Assembly: GCA_911728455.2 (NCBI GenBank)
Contig: OU452228.1
Location: 21,708,950 to 21,772,949, forward strand
DNA: 64,000 nt
Reading direction: 5' to 3'
Origin: Marthasterias glacialis
Taxonomy: Eukaryota > Echinodermata > Asteroidea > Forcipulatida > Asteriidae
Below are positions 41,396-52,789 of this stretch, piece after piece. Positions within the stretch are counted from its first letter, which is position 1. Each line of letters opens with the position of its first letter. A model generated the notes under the pieces. That model worked only from the letters and a program-made list of their open reading frames with translations, searched no databases and was not told the DNA's origin. The translations under genes were made by a program, and so were the position numbers.

Positions 41396-43891
41396 TGGCG
41401 TGTTTTTTTGTTTAAAAGAAATAATGTGATATACGTAAATCTCAAAACGATATTGTTTTGACAAAGTTAATTATGCTGAAAAGGCCCGGTGATTCTCTTT
41501 TCTTTTTCTTTCTTTCTTTTTTTTTGTTAGGGAGGAATTTATATTAAATGATAGTCATTCACCTGTCTAAACCAATTGAATGTGACAAGTTAAAATGCCC
41601 ATGTAAACAGTTTATATAAATTTTGCAATAACTCTCTCTGTATAAATACTCAAGAGATATTAATGGAAAATTAAATCGAGTGAAAACACGTTGGACTAAT
41701 ATATTCATGACTCCGTGTTATATCAAATCCGTCAACATTTTACCAACTTCGGTATTTCACTTCATCGAGAGACTGAAAATCTGAGTTTTTTATGAGACAA
41801 TTTACTTGCACATGACTTTGATTCGGGGGGAAAAAAGATTATCGGGGATGGTATCCAGTTTTTAGACTAAAAAGCTTTATTTTGTTCTGTTTTTTTTTTA
41901 CGATTTCATCAGATGCCTTACAAATAAACCTCAGCTGGGAGTAGGTTAGTTCATCACGCCTCAGGGTTAGGGCGATCGTGCAGGGTACGGGGGAAAGAAG
42001 GGGGCGAGTCCTCTCGCAAAGTCCTATATACAATTCAGACGCTAGCAAAATTTGACCAGACTGTGAGTGCATTTAGCAATACACCGTACAGCCACTAAAC
42101 GACGGAAATGGCAGTCTACACAACATCAAACACCTGCATGTCTTTAGGCAAATCTATAAAAGGGGGTCAGGGCGAATGCTTAAAAATGTTTTCTTCAAAA
42201 TGTTACATAACATCTTGAACCAAACGCAACTTGCGTAACGCCTCCTACGCCCCTCCATTGTTCCATTCAACCCAACACAAAATTTCTCTGCAGTTAGGTC
42301 CACGCAAACACGGCACTGTCACCAGCGGTCTGTTCATGTCACATAATATAAATTGTCTTGAGCATCGCCAACATTTCGCAAGGTTTCCCCTGCCCGGCGA
42401 AGGAGTGTAAAATAATATTTTAAGGCGTTGAAAAACAAGCCCCCCCCAAAAAAAAAAAAAAAAAAAAAAAAAAATCACGCCAGCCCAGACCAGCCCACAT
42501 ACACACACATTTATCCAGCAAAGAGACTTCTTATCTGAATTAATTTACTCAAATGCCCAAAATGTTGTGTCTAGATTTTCTCCAATCAATTCTAAAAATA
42601 AGTATGTTTAGGTTTTTCTCTTCCCTTACACATGTTTCTTGGTTTTATTTCCAGAAAGGCAGACGGGACCGCGGACCAAGAGACCTTGATCTGCACTGCT
42701 CAGAGGAAGTGAGACCGCCCGTCATTGAGGCAATTTCATCAACAGATGACGCTGTTTCGTCCTCTAAACCAGACACAATTATTAATCATGGAGGGGTTCA
42801 GGTGTAAACCGGCAAACGGGTTTCTAAACTGCTTTACCACATCGAGGCTGAGGATGAAAAGTTCCCCCGCCTCATTTTCAATGAGCACAAGTGGCTCGTA
42901 ATAATTGCCCACTATAACGCAACGAATGTTTTGCGCGGCATTATTGTGGTACCAGTCTATTTTGTTTGACATTTGTGGGTTTTTGGTGAGGCTAAATTAA
43001 TTTCCATCCTCTGTGAAAACTTCATCGACTTCTGAGTAAACAAAGTACAAAAACGGTTACTATTTCATCTGGGATTCTTGTGCATGTTCGGTTGCCACTA
43101 TCGAATCAAGCCATGGTGGTTTTAGGACTATTTTCTGGACGTTGACATTGCTTCAGACGGAACTATTTCTTTGGAGGGTCGATGCTGGCTGAAACTTGTA
43201 GTAAATCACCTATTGATAACTATTTATCAAAAAGTTATTTACTAGTTTCGATCTAAAAACTCGCTATATTTATCAAGTTTATGCCAATATCAACCCACCA
43301 AAGAAATGATTTTGTTTGTAAATGGGGATCAACAACATTGTACAACGTCAATTCCTTTGCGCTACATTACCTAGGGATTGGTTCTTCAAACCCAAATTTT
43401 TGTATGTGGTTTGAGGCCTTGCATGGTGAAGTATCAATGTATATTTGGTTGGTGGTAACACCATGTGATAGATAGATAGATAGATGAATGGTTTATTTGT
43501 TCAAAATTAAAAAGACATTACAATCAGAAGATTGCATTGCGTCAAATTTTACATTGATTCAATTGAAAATTCAGTATCTACCTCGATGTGTAGATTGTTT
43601 TTGTCTATGAATTGACCGGCTCTTATCTATGTACCGGTAGATTAGGAAAATTCGGCGACTATAAAGTTCAGACAAGAACTTGTCCTGCTGTACCAAAGAC
43701 CTACCGGTGGCAGAAACAATATTGGTACATTATCACACATTTTCAAGTTAACAGTTAAAATAATTTGTGATTTCAAGGAGGACTCAAACTCAATTTTCTA
43801 CAAACAAAAGTGACAATATTTCACTTTCAGTCGAGAGCACTTTGCATGATCCTAGATTCGGTTTCGTGAAAGATGCGGTTCCAACCGTTAT

Positions 43892-43928
<37 letters not shown>

Positions 43929-44519
43929 ATAATAATAATAAAAATAAATAAATGCCATTCATTTTGCCTCCAGCCTCGTTTTGGTTACAGGAAGCTTTAT
44001 GGAAGAAAACAAGATGGGTTCTCAATGGTTATAAAGGTGATGCAACAACAACAAAAACCACTTCGCTATTGTCAGTGTCGAGCTGAACTAAGGGGTGTTT
44101 CGTCACTTAAGGGCACTGCCGGGCAGTGAGCTAATTCACAAGATGAACACAATGGCGACTTTTTTTCTTAACCATGCTCCCACCATAGAGTATGATCCAA
44201 CAAATTCTATAGGTTTATGTTGAGAGACCATCCTCCAATGAGGTGTTCGTGACAAGACAAAATAAATCGACAATTTGCGGAGAAATGACCCTGAAATTTA
44301 CCAGAAGTTTTGGACTTTGCATGTTGCAGCTATATGTTTTATTAATCCGAGCACTTTGGGGTTGTCTTTCTGGTTCAGCTTTAAGACGGGAAAAATAAGT
44401 TACTTCCGGCCGAAGGTATATGTTTATCACTTTAGTTCATGGGATGTGTAGGTGTGTTCACATGACTTGGGTAGGCTTAATACGTCAAGCATGGTTCAAG
44501 CATACAGTGGCTGTGAAAT
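41396..44519. other. Intergenic stretch without recognised gene
   Basis: AT-rich DNA with a TTTCTTTC-rich run (41499-41526), a C7-A27 compound run (42441-42474), a GATA x4 run (43468-43483) and a motif TATATTTGGTTGGTGGTAAC, continuing ACCATGTGA (43442-43471), whose inverse lies near 47515-47550. The frames at 42245-42508 and 43767-44129 cross the homopolymer runs and are not credible genes. Confidence 0.6.
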
Positions 44520-44815
44520 AGCAGATCCGATGCAGGATTGGTATTCATTAAAAAAAACACTCATTAGTATCATTCTGAAAGCTTACTGATTATCAAGTTC
44601 ATACCAGTAGCAATCTTCCACAGAAATATTTCCGTGTGAAATAATGCCACAGTCGAGAAAATAGAATTTGAAGACCCCGATTTTAGATTCGAAATTAAGG
44701 ACAATGTGTTTACATGCTGAAAAGTGTGCACGGTTTTTCAATATTTTCTCCTGACTCAGATGACGGATTGAGCCCAAATTTTTACAGGTTTGTTTTTTCA
44801 TGTAGATATTGGATT
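44520..44815 (+). repeat. Interspersed repeat family R2, copy 1
   Basis: Shares blocks with 56885-57160: GGATTGGTATTC, TGAAAGC, CACTGATT / TACTGATT, GAAGACCCC, CGAAATTAAGG, CAATGTGT, CACGGTTTTTCA, TATTTTCTCCTGACTCAGA and TTGAGCCCAAATT. No terminal inverted repeats or coding sequence were seen, so its class is unknown. Confidence 0.65.
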
Positions 44816-44985
44816 ACACAAGATAAAAACACTGCTTCATAGATTTTACCCTCAAGAGGAATTTACAACGACATTAACAACAGAAAGCCAAAATGTTAGG
44901 CTACTGTTTTTCTCTTTTTAGGTGAAATTTTCATTCATAATTATTTACATGTATATTAATTTTACATCACTTGGTCCTTGTTAAA

Positions 44986-45330
44986 GCCCCTTACATAGGT
45001 AAGGAGAAAAACATAAATGTTCACAGATTTACATATATGGTATGAATATAATGACGGTAGAAAACTTGCCTTGAAATATATCTACCTAAAGTGTTATCGT
45101 TTTTTAAATAATACAAGCAATATGATCCTAAATTAGTTTTCGTCTCAGTGAGACGGAAACTCTGCTTACAGGAATGCGTACAAAAATGCTGAATGCATTT
45201 TTACCGTTTTCTCGCAAATAAAACATCGAAATGAGCTGACATTTTCACAGGTTGGTTTTATTACATAAATCTTGATTTGTGCACAGAATGGAAGCATTTA
45301 TAGTCAGTTTACCAATGTTGAGCTGGGGCT
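44986..45330. mobile_element. TTAA-flanked inverted-repeat element, copy 1 (345 bp)
   Basis: The element is flanked on both sides by TTAA (44982-44985 and 45331-45334). The inverse of its right end reads AGCCCCAGCTCAACATTGGT, identical to the left end of copy 2 at 52790; its own left end is diverged after AGCCCC. The inside includes a small palindrome CGTCTCAGTGAGACG. TTAA flanks suggest a piggyBac-type target, though the TTAA could instead be part of the terminal repeat. No coding capacity. Confidence 0.7.
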
Positions 45331-45334
45331 TTAA

Positions 45335-46639
45335 ATATGGTTTAAATAAACAAATAAATAAACATCCGTGTGAAGCTTCGGCAGACAGTTCTCAGAAAGT
45401 CTGTACAAACAGTGCAATAACAAGCTCGACAAATTCAAAGTCTACTTTTTATCCGTGAAGGAATTAGCTGTTTATAACGAATGCATACTTCAAGATGTCA
45501 GGGTGTGATAGGGAGGGGGGGGGGAGGATTTCGACTTCCAGAAGCAATGTCGACGGGCAGCTACAATACCACTGTAAATGAAACAATAGGTCAGTGACCG
45601 CTGTATGACATCTCAACTCTTGTCATAGAAAAGGTATGTACACTTGATCTTGGCTATTCCTTTTTCCTTTTGGGGTTCCTTCCTCCATGGGCCAAAAGAC
45701 CGCGATGTTTTTTTAAGAGCAGGATTCAAGACTTATAGAGGAGCGGGTAAAATATCGACTTTTATAACGAGCTATTTCAGCAATGTCAATTTTTTTTCAT
45801 AGTATGGACGCTAAGAAACATCAGTGGTTTCAACGGTATTAGGAAACAAATTCTACGGATATTGTTCTCGGTAAAATCATGGAGGTCCCCCCCCCCCCCC
45901 TTTACAGTGCACCCAAAAAATGCACATTCCGAAAACGTGTGGATCCTCACGGGTTAGGTCAGTGACCTCAAATTGCAGTCACGCCTCAGGAGGACTAACT
46001 CCGTCCATCAGCGTTGCTGACGGCGGTTCCCTCCTCGTTGACCAACGGCAATAAAGGCACTATGGCCTCCCCTCGCGTCTGCTATATTTCGGGGTCTCGG
46101 CTTAGACCTGATTGAGGGGTTCCTGTCCGGCTCGGTGCCTGAACATCCTGCCTGTTAAGATCACGGCTTGCTTGTTGACATTAATGAGCTATTATTAGGC
46201 CCCAAAATGAGTGTCCTGTTTACAAGTCATCTTGATTGAGGAACTGATAAACGTCCCTCTCTCAGGGTTAATTGGGACACTGTTTTCCCATTGCCAATGA
46301 ACAAACACGTGCGTTGTTACAAGTGTTTCTCCCTGTGTGATGTGTATCTTTCAGCATTAATTTTCCAGAAAGTTACTACGTCTGCCGGCAGCAGAATAAA
46401 CTGAGACATAAACAATATAGAGCTCAGGTTGTCATGGGATTGAGTAGGCATTGATTCTGATTAGTGACAAATAAATAAATGAATACATTTCTGGTCTCTT
46501 TTATTCAAAGGACAAATAAAACATGTGGCCAAATGACCATATCTGTTTCAATGTACAATTTAAAATGTTATAAAAAGATACTCTGTCATAAAAGGTATAC
46601 AAAAAAAACAAAACTTTTCTTAAACACAACTTTTATTAC
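45335..46639. other. Intergenic stretch without recognised gene
   Basis: Contains a C14 run (45887-45900) and a slightly GC-richer segment at about 45930-46170 with no open frame of note. No splice-bounded coding exon or RNA gene could be supported. Confidence 0.55.
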
Positions 46640-46850
46640 ATAGAGTTTGTTATTCGTGTTTTACCCGTACACCAACGTGTTTAAGCATTCAATATACTCA
46701 GTACTTTCCCAAGTTCTGTGAAAAAAGTCACAGGCATATTACTCGGGTGGGATTCAAACCCACGACCTTTGCCATTCTATAGAGCAGATGTCTTACCAAC
46801 TAGACTACCGAGATTGCCCGGTATCTAGAGGCAGTTCGAATCCTATTATA
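46640..46850 (-). mobile_element. tRNA-derived SINE relative, minus orientation
   Basis: On the minus strand, CTCGGTAGTCTAGTTGGTAA and GTGGGTTTGAATCCCACCCG (46741-46812) match the head of the SINE at 52959. The tail towards 46648 contains a relative of the GTGTATGGGTA motif. Upstream flanking sequence (TTCGAACTGCCTCTAG, CCGGGCAAT) is shared with the next copy, so the repeat unit here is larger than the SINE alone. Confidence 0.65.
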
Positions 46851-46904
46851 GCAGTGGGTACCGCAATGGTTTCCAGAATGTTAAATTTGAATCGGGGATA
46901 AATA

Positions 46905-47130
46905 ATATTATGTGTGTTTTTACGAACATACACCGATGTGTTTAAGTACTGTATACTCAGTACTTTCCTGAGTTCTGTGTACCGGCAGAAACAAAATATT
47001 CGAACGGCCTCCAGCTACCGGGCAATCTCGGTGATCTTGTTGGTAAGAATCTGCTCTAGAATGGCAAAGGTCCTGAATTCGAATCTTGAGTTTACAGTGC
47101 TAAAACACATCGGTGTAGGCCTATGGGTAA
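46905..47130 (+). mobile_element. Degenerate SINE pieces, inverted relative to the previous copy
   Basis: 46910-46985 repeats the minus-oriented tail of the neighbouring copy (CGATGTGTTTAAG, TACTCAGTACTTTCC). 46990-47125 is a plus-oriented head with TTCGAACGGCCTCCAG, CCGGGCAATCTCGGT, TTGTTGGTAAGA and a decayed B-box AATTCGAATCTTG, then ACACATCGGTGTA. The pair forms a local inverted arrangement with 46640-46850. Confidence 0.55.
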
Positions 47131-47300
47131 ATCACAAATAATAATCTTTGTATCCCCGATGCATTGGAAACACTTGGAGTTTGTGGCTACTGGACAGACG
47201 ATCAGGCATGAATCGTTTCTCGTCAAATTTGGGAGCAGATTTCTTTTTGTGTGTGAGACCAAACTCACTCCGCGGTAGTGAAGTTATCCGAGATGTCTCT

Positions 47301-47321
47301 CCCCCCCCCCCCCCCCCCCCC
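47301..47321. repeat. Poly-C run, 21 bases
   Basis: The longest C run in the window, with a further CAATCC on its right. One of at least ten C or G runs of 12 or more bases in the window. Confidence 0.95.
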
Positions 47322-47547
47322 AATCCACTAAGCAAAAAAGTAGTAGTAGTAGTCCCGGCCGATTTCCAACCCCCAGGTAGTACTTAATAAGCAGGACAGT
47401 TCTTTTCAGAACTAAGTTGTCTGCCGAATTCCGAAAATCTACTCCGCGGTAGTAGAATAGTAGCAAGACAAGTTCTCACAAGAACAATCTACTGTATATA
47501 GCAAAATAGATATAATCACATGGTGTTACCGCAAACCAAATATACAC

Positions 47548-47677
47548 AGAAATGTCTTTCTTTCTATATAACCACATTACTTTCAAGAAATAGTTTGTCA
47601 CAGTGTTTTATATCCAACAGCTCTCCAGTGCTTCTTACCAAGTAAGCTTTATGGTCATTAATTTTCGGAGTAATTAA
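47548..47677. repeat. Left arm of a distant inverted repeat
   Basis: Reverse complement of 49487-49618, with shared blocks ACCACATTACTT, CCAACAGCTC, GTGCTTCTTACCAAGTA and TTATGGTCATTAATTT. Similarity is roughly 80 percent by eye. About 1.8 kb lies between the arms. Confidence 0.7.
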
Positions 47678-49146
47678 AAATGTATACCCTGCCTAAAATA
47701 CTGCACTATATAATAGAGCATGGCATATGGCCAGAGCACGCATCAATAAACTAGTTTATTGCTCCAAGATGCGTAAAGCATGGCCTGAATTTCTGTAATT
47801 CGACCAAAAAAAATCACTTCGCACACTGTATAAACGTTTTCGAAATGATTGGGGATGTGATGGGGCACATTGCGTGCGGAAGGATTACTTCAGCCAAACA
47901 TATTATAATAAAGTCATAATTGATAAAGAGTGCGTGTGTGTGTGTGGGGGGGGGGCTGCCCATATCGTTTCAAAAACATCAGAAACTGGACATTTTTATA
48001 AAATGGGAAGTGCAACCATGTGACTCAAAATAAATGACAAACAGAGTGTAACTCATCTGTGTAAATAAGGTTGTTTCACATTCACCCATAAACAATAAGT
48101 TCAAACGATGTAAGCCCCAGACTCATATTATTCAGACCAGACACGGTTTCCTTCGCCACCGGGTTTGTTTGGCTTACCGCAGTTTTATCGCGGTTAGACC
48201 TAAACTTTGCTCGAACCTTCAGCACTGTTTCCCTGTTGCTACGTTAGCGAGACGACAATAATAAATATAGAAATAGCCCAGGCTAGACTTGGCCAAGTCC
48301 CCCGCCCGTCTGCAAAGGGGAAAATGATCATGGCGTTTCGTTTGGCCCCATACGGCCCGCTACACCGAGTTTAAATCATTGGGAAGGGAATTTGCACCAG
48401 CCCCTGATCTGGCAAACTATGAGCTTATTGTTTTATTCTTCATTCGCTTGTTCGGGGACCGTTATATACGGTTAACTTTCAGAGGGAGGCAGTAGAGACG
48501 ACTGCACCCGAAGCCGCTCTGGTCAGTGCCTTGGTGCATCTTGAAATGTTCCGGTAGAATATGCATTTCTTTCACAGAAGTGCCATATGCCAATGAAATA
48601 CTCAAGTTGCCCTTCGTATACAAGAACTACAGATCTTTTTACAGATTGAGGGGGCACATAATAATGGACAGATTACTTGCTTTCGTAGATATTATAACAT
48701 GCCCAAATAAATCAATAAAAAATAGCAAAATGGAATTTCATTGAGCTTTTATTTGTTTGGTGCTGCAAACAAGTTAATTTTCCTTGTTGCTCCTCAATTA
48801 TGAAACAGTCCACCAGCAACCTTACGGTCTACTGCTTCTCCACAAGTGTTAAAGAAAATATTTAAATTCCACTTATTTCCACAATACCATGCTTGCTTGT
48901 AGTCATTGCTTATTTTTTCTTTTTTGAGTCTTTTCTTGTTGGATGATTTTGTTGTTGAATAGCGGTATAGAAATGCTCCTGTGTATATGTATTTATGTAT
49001 ATATTTATTATATATAGGGCTGTGTTGTGGATCTTTCAAAAATGTAATCTGCCAAGACGAACTAGCTGAGAAGCGAAATACAGTGGTAGCCTACAAATTG
49101 TTGCTGTACACTGCAGTCCCACACTACGCATTTGCTTAGCACATTT
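47678..49146. other. Intergenic spacer between inverted repeats
   Basis: Includes a perfect 18 bp palindrome, CAATAAACTAGTTTATTG (47744-47761), a GT run followed by G9 (about 47934-47954) and no credible gene. The frames at 48526-48744 and 48794-49039 are AT-rich and featureless. Confidence 0.55.
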
Positions 49147-49395
49147 GTGACTCAGCCTGTGTAAATGAGACACTTTGAGGTAAAAATTTAAGTCCAAGTT
49201 CCATCATGTAGGGCATCTTCCAAGGATTAAAAAGACACCACACTGACCTCTACAGAGTTGACTGTTCTGGATTGGAACCGTAAACTCTGTAGTGGTCAGT
49301 GTGGTGTCGTTTTAATCCTTGGAAGATGCCCTACATGATGAAATTGAAATATACATTTTTACCTCGAAGTGTCTCATTTACACAGGCTGAGTCAC
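49147..49395. repeat. Long palindrome: two 113 bp arms, 23 bp loop
   Basis: The left arm 49147-49259 and right arm 49283-49395 are reverse complements with few mismatches. Shared blocks include GTGACTCAGCCTGTG / CACAGGCTGAGTCAC and CATGTAGGGCATCTTCCAAG with its inverse. Mismatches cluster near 49190. It could be a foldback transposon, a recent inverted duplication or the source of a hairpin RNA. No open frame covers it. Confidence 0.85.
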
Positions 49396-49486
49396 ATTTG
49401 TGTGCCCGTACCTCTGACCATGGAGGACGGAAGCCTCCGTGCTCTGATCATTGAGGTAGAAGACAGAATTAGAAATACCTTCTTGG

Positions 49487-49618
49487 TAATTACTCCACAA
49501 ATTAATGACCATAAAATCTATACTTGGTAAGAAGCACAGGGGAGCTGTTGGATAGTATAAAACAATGTGAAAAACGATTCCTTTTGAAGTAATGTGGTTT
49601 AAGAGAAAAAAAAGAAAT
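49487..49618. repeat. Right arm of a distant inverted repeat
   Basis: Inverse of 47548-47677. It begins about 90 bp to the right of the long palindrome. The two arms may be the ends of a decayed transposon or two separate insertions of one family in opposite orientation. Confidence 0.7.
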
Positions 49619-52539
49619 TTCTGCCCCAAAATTGGAATCTGGGAAAACGATTCATGCATGAATCGTGTCTCACTAAACATGCAGTTTCAACACATTCGGA
49701 TCATTCTGCGTGGAAATAACCGTTCCAGATATTCCAGATTTTCAAAAACGCTACGATCTTTTGAAACAAAATTTTCACAGGGTAGTTTTATGGTATAAAT
49801 CTTTACAATTATATAGGATTGAAACAAACGATCTGTTCCAAATACCAAAGGTATTCCTTGCCTTTAACTCAATAATTATGTATCATTGTGTGGAGCCATC
49901 TCGTTCTTCTTTCCCGTTAAATCAATAAAACTATGGATGAAACCAAGACTGGAAACTCTAGTACAGCATGGCCCGTTTTTATAAAGTTAGAATCTGTATT
50001 TGCTATCGCTGTTGGACGTTAGGTAACACGACAAAGATTGGTGGTAAACTGATAAATGACTTTTTTTGAAGCATCAATTTAACCATGAATCAAACGTGGA
50101 TGTAAAAGCGTAAAGCTTTGGTACAAGTAAGTGCTTTAAATCTAATTAGAATAATAATGGTTTCCCCCATAGAAACCTGAACCATAGAAGAAATTCCTTC
50201 CTCCGTGCTTGGTTTAAGTGTGAATTAAACCAGTGTGATTAAACCATGCAAGAAGGAACGGGTATTTTAAGAGAGCACGCAGGCATTTTTCTTTTAGTTC
50301 TTCAGGCCTACCACAAACGGATAAGGAAACGTTTATGCCTGTCTGCGTGAAACGAGTCTATTCAACGTCCCCCCCCCAATAGCTTTAACAAAATGATTGA
50401 TGGCTGAACGGCCAGACTTGTCAGTAGCGCATAGAAAACGCCTGGCTGGTAAAGCCTGTGAGTCTGCAGCCGGGACTACTTTCAGATACTGGAATCTCTT
50501 GTATTGTGTGTACTGTTGTGCAGCGTTACGTGTTCAGAACCAACATAGCTTTGGGGCTCCCGTCTCGCCACGGCAAGATAATGAAGCTCATATATATGCA
50601 CAGTTAAGCTAAACCACTAATGAAGTCTCATTGTACTGAAGGGCGTGGGCTGCATGCCCCTATCCCTTTCACATTATTTCAATTCTAGGGCACTTCTTGT
50701 CAAGTAAACCCCTATATTTGTGCCTATTCTTCTTCCTTAAGATTGCTAAGTTATACAAACAGGTCTTTTAAAAATTTACCCCCTGCCCTAAAAATCAATC
50801 CAGGTTAATTGGTTTATTATTCAGCGTAAAGTTGTAATGCGGTAAAGTCAAGAAAATTATGGCATTTAAACTTCCAATGTAAAACTGAGAGGGACAAGTC
50901 GTACGAAAGCTGATTATAGGCTGTATTAAAAAAAAACATAATATTAATGAAATCTTATCTGATGAATTATTCTCCCAGGTTGTTAAAATTTGACCAGAAA
51001 CTATACTTTCCAGCAACGACCACAATTCCTGTCAAATCTAAAACTAAGTAGGATTTAAACTTTGCGTGGTATGAATTTAATCTTGTGGGGTTTGCGGATA
51101 CACCGTGTATATAACATTCTCTGCAAGGGTTGTGGTGGTTCTGAAAAGGGAGATTTGACAACTCGACGTTTTGATTAGTATGCTCTGGTCGTCTTCACGA
51201 GAATGTATAAAACCAGCATATCTATAGTGTATATGCACTGAACACACACCCACATACATTTTGTTTTGCCAAAACAAAACGCACACATTTTGTTTTGCCA
51301 AAACAAAACGCACAAAATAAACGAGTTGCCAAAACCATTACATCACAACTGTCAAGTTTGCTAGAAATATTGTCAAAATCCCTGACAAGTCATGATTTCC
51401 ATAAACCGTTTTTTGGCTGCTCTAAAACGTGAACACATCAATTTTGATGAACATTGTTGACATGGTCGTACATGTTGTGCTTATTTTATTCAAACCAGGA
51501 TGTGGATTAATTATATTATCTACTTCCCCAAAGAAATATTGTTTTGTCCAAATGTGAATAAAAAAAGGCTAGGTCCGATGTTTGGTCGATGTGACTCGGA
51601 AATTTAGATTTAAATTTCACATGGCTATTTTTATAGATTCGCGAAAGTTACAAGATTTCATTTAGGGTAATGCATGAACGAAAAAATCCGCCAATGATAA
51701 GTGGCAGTTCATTAAAAACTAAAAATGAACTATTGTTGGGATCCCGAAATACTCTCACGTCCATCAGCCACGTATAGTAACAAATAGCGTGTTTCGTGCA
51801 TTCTGTGCGTTGCCCATGGGCGTGGGCGTGGGACGTGCGAAAGTTGTGTTTTTCGTTTTGAAACTGCATCATCTGTCAAACTTCGTTCATAGAAAGAAAC
51901 AAATAAATAAAAAAAATCTGCGAAAATTGGGCCATCAACTTTAATTCACTCTTCCAGAATTAGAAGCAAACAAACACTGATGAGAATGATGTGTTTCCCA
52001 ACCTCCCAAATAGCCTCTGCTGCTTTTGCCAAGCGTGTGTTTAGCTTATTTTAATTCATGGCATAACTGAGTGGGCTTTTTTCAATAAAGACAAACATTC
52101 ATTCAGACCCTCTAGTTTTCAATGTAAATACACCACAGAATAAACCTGTGAAAAAATGTCTTCAAATAACAAGGCGGTCCTGTTTTAGTGCACACACCGA
52201 GACCACGGCTGGTTTTATAAGGAGTTTTGAGCACGTTCAGTTTGACCGAATTTTTGACCACTATGAATTTCCTTGCATCGCAACATTACAGTTTTATTTT
52301 CACTGCATGTGTGCTGTTTTCGTGTATCAGTGGCCAAATAAATAATAGTAATAGTAACGACAATGGAAAAAACAGTTCATGTTAGCATCACGTGAATTTG
52401 GTTCACACACGCCCTCACGCGGTTACAAATATTGTGAATTCCGTACCCTTTCCCAATTGATACGGTCGAAAATAATTATAAGCAACTGAGATTTAGGAGT
52501 GTCTTAAAATGCTCATTTCTTGATTTTCAACAGAATTTC
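49619..52539. other. Intergenic stretch without recognised gene
   Basis: Apart from the tandem palindrome at 51249-51310, nothing with gene-like features is seen. Short open frames have AT-rich, low-information translations and no splice-bounded partners. Confidence 0.5.
51249..51310. repeat. Tandem duplicated palindrome
   Basis: ATTTTGTTTTGCCAAAACAA followed by AACGCACAC occurs twice in direct succession. Each copy is itself an inverted repeat (TTTTGTTTTG / CAAAACAAAA around CC). Intergenic. Confidence 0.8.
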
Positions 52540-52700
52540 AGATGCAAATACCTCTCTAGAAGATTGACACCAGTTTTATAAATAATCAGTGAGCTCCGTG
52601 ACTGACTATTTTTTCACTGATTACCACTACTGTACTTTATCGTTAAGGTTGGGTTTTTTTCCCCAACAGTTTCCTGTAGAGTAGAAGAAAATATGGAGGG
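52540..52700 (+). repeat. Direct repeat R3, first copy
   Basis: Shares with 53325-53480 the order GACACCAGTTTTATAA / GACACCGGTTTGATAA, ATCAGTGAGCTCC / ATCAGTTAGCTCC, TTACCACTACTG / TTATCCGATACTG, AAGGTTGGGTTT / AAGATTGGGTTT and CCCAACAGTTTCCTG. Class unknown. The two copies flank the TTAA element with its nested SINE. Confidence 0.6.
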
Positions 52701-52789
52701 AGATGTGAATTTAAAGATTTTTGTTTTTTTTCCTCCATGTGTGTTTTGCATTGTGAAGCGGTTTTACTCTTGTGCTGATGCTTGCTTAA

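Noticed and set aside
46742..46812. Possible tRNA gene on the minus strand
   Set aside because: Same SINE family, with an extended decayed tail and no proper anticodon arm.
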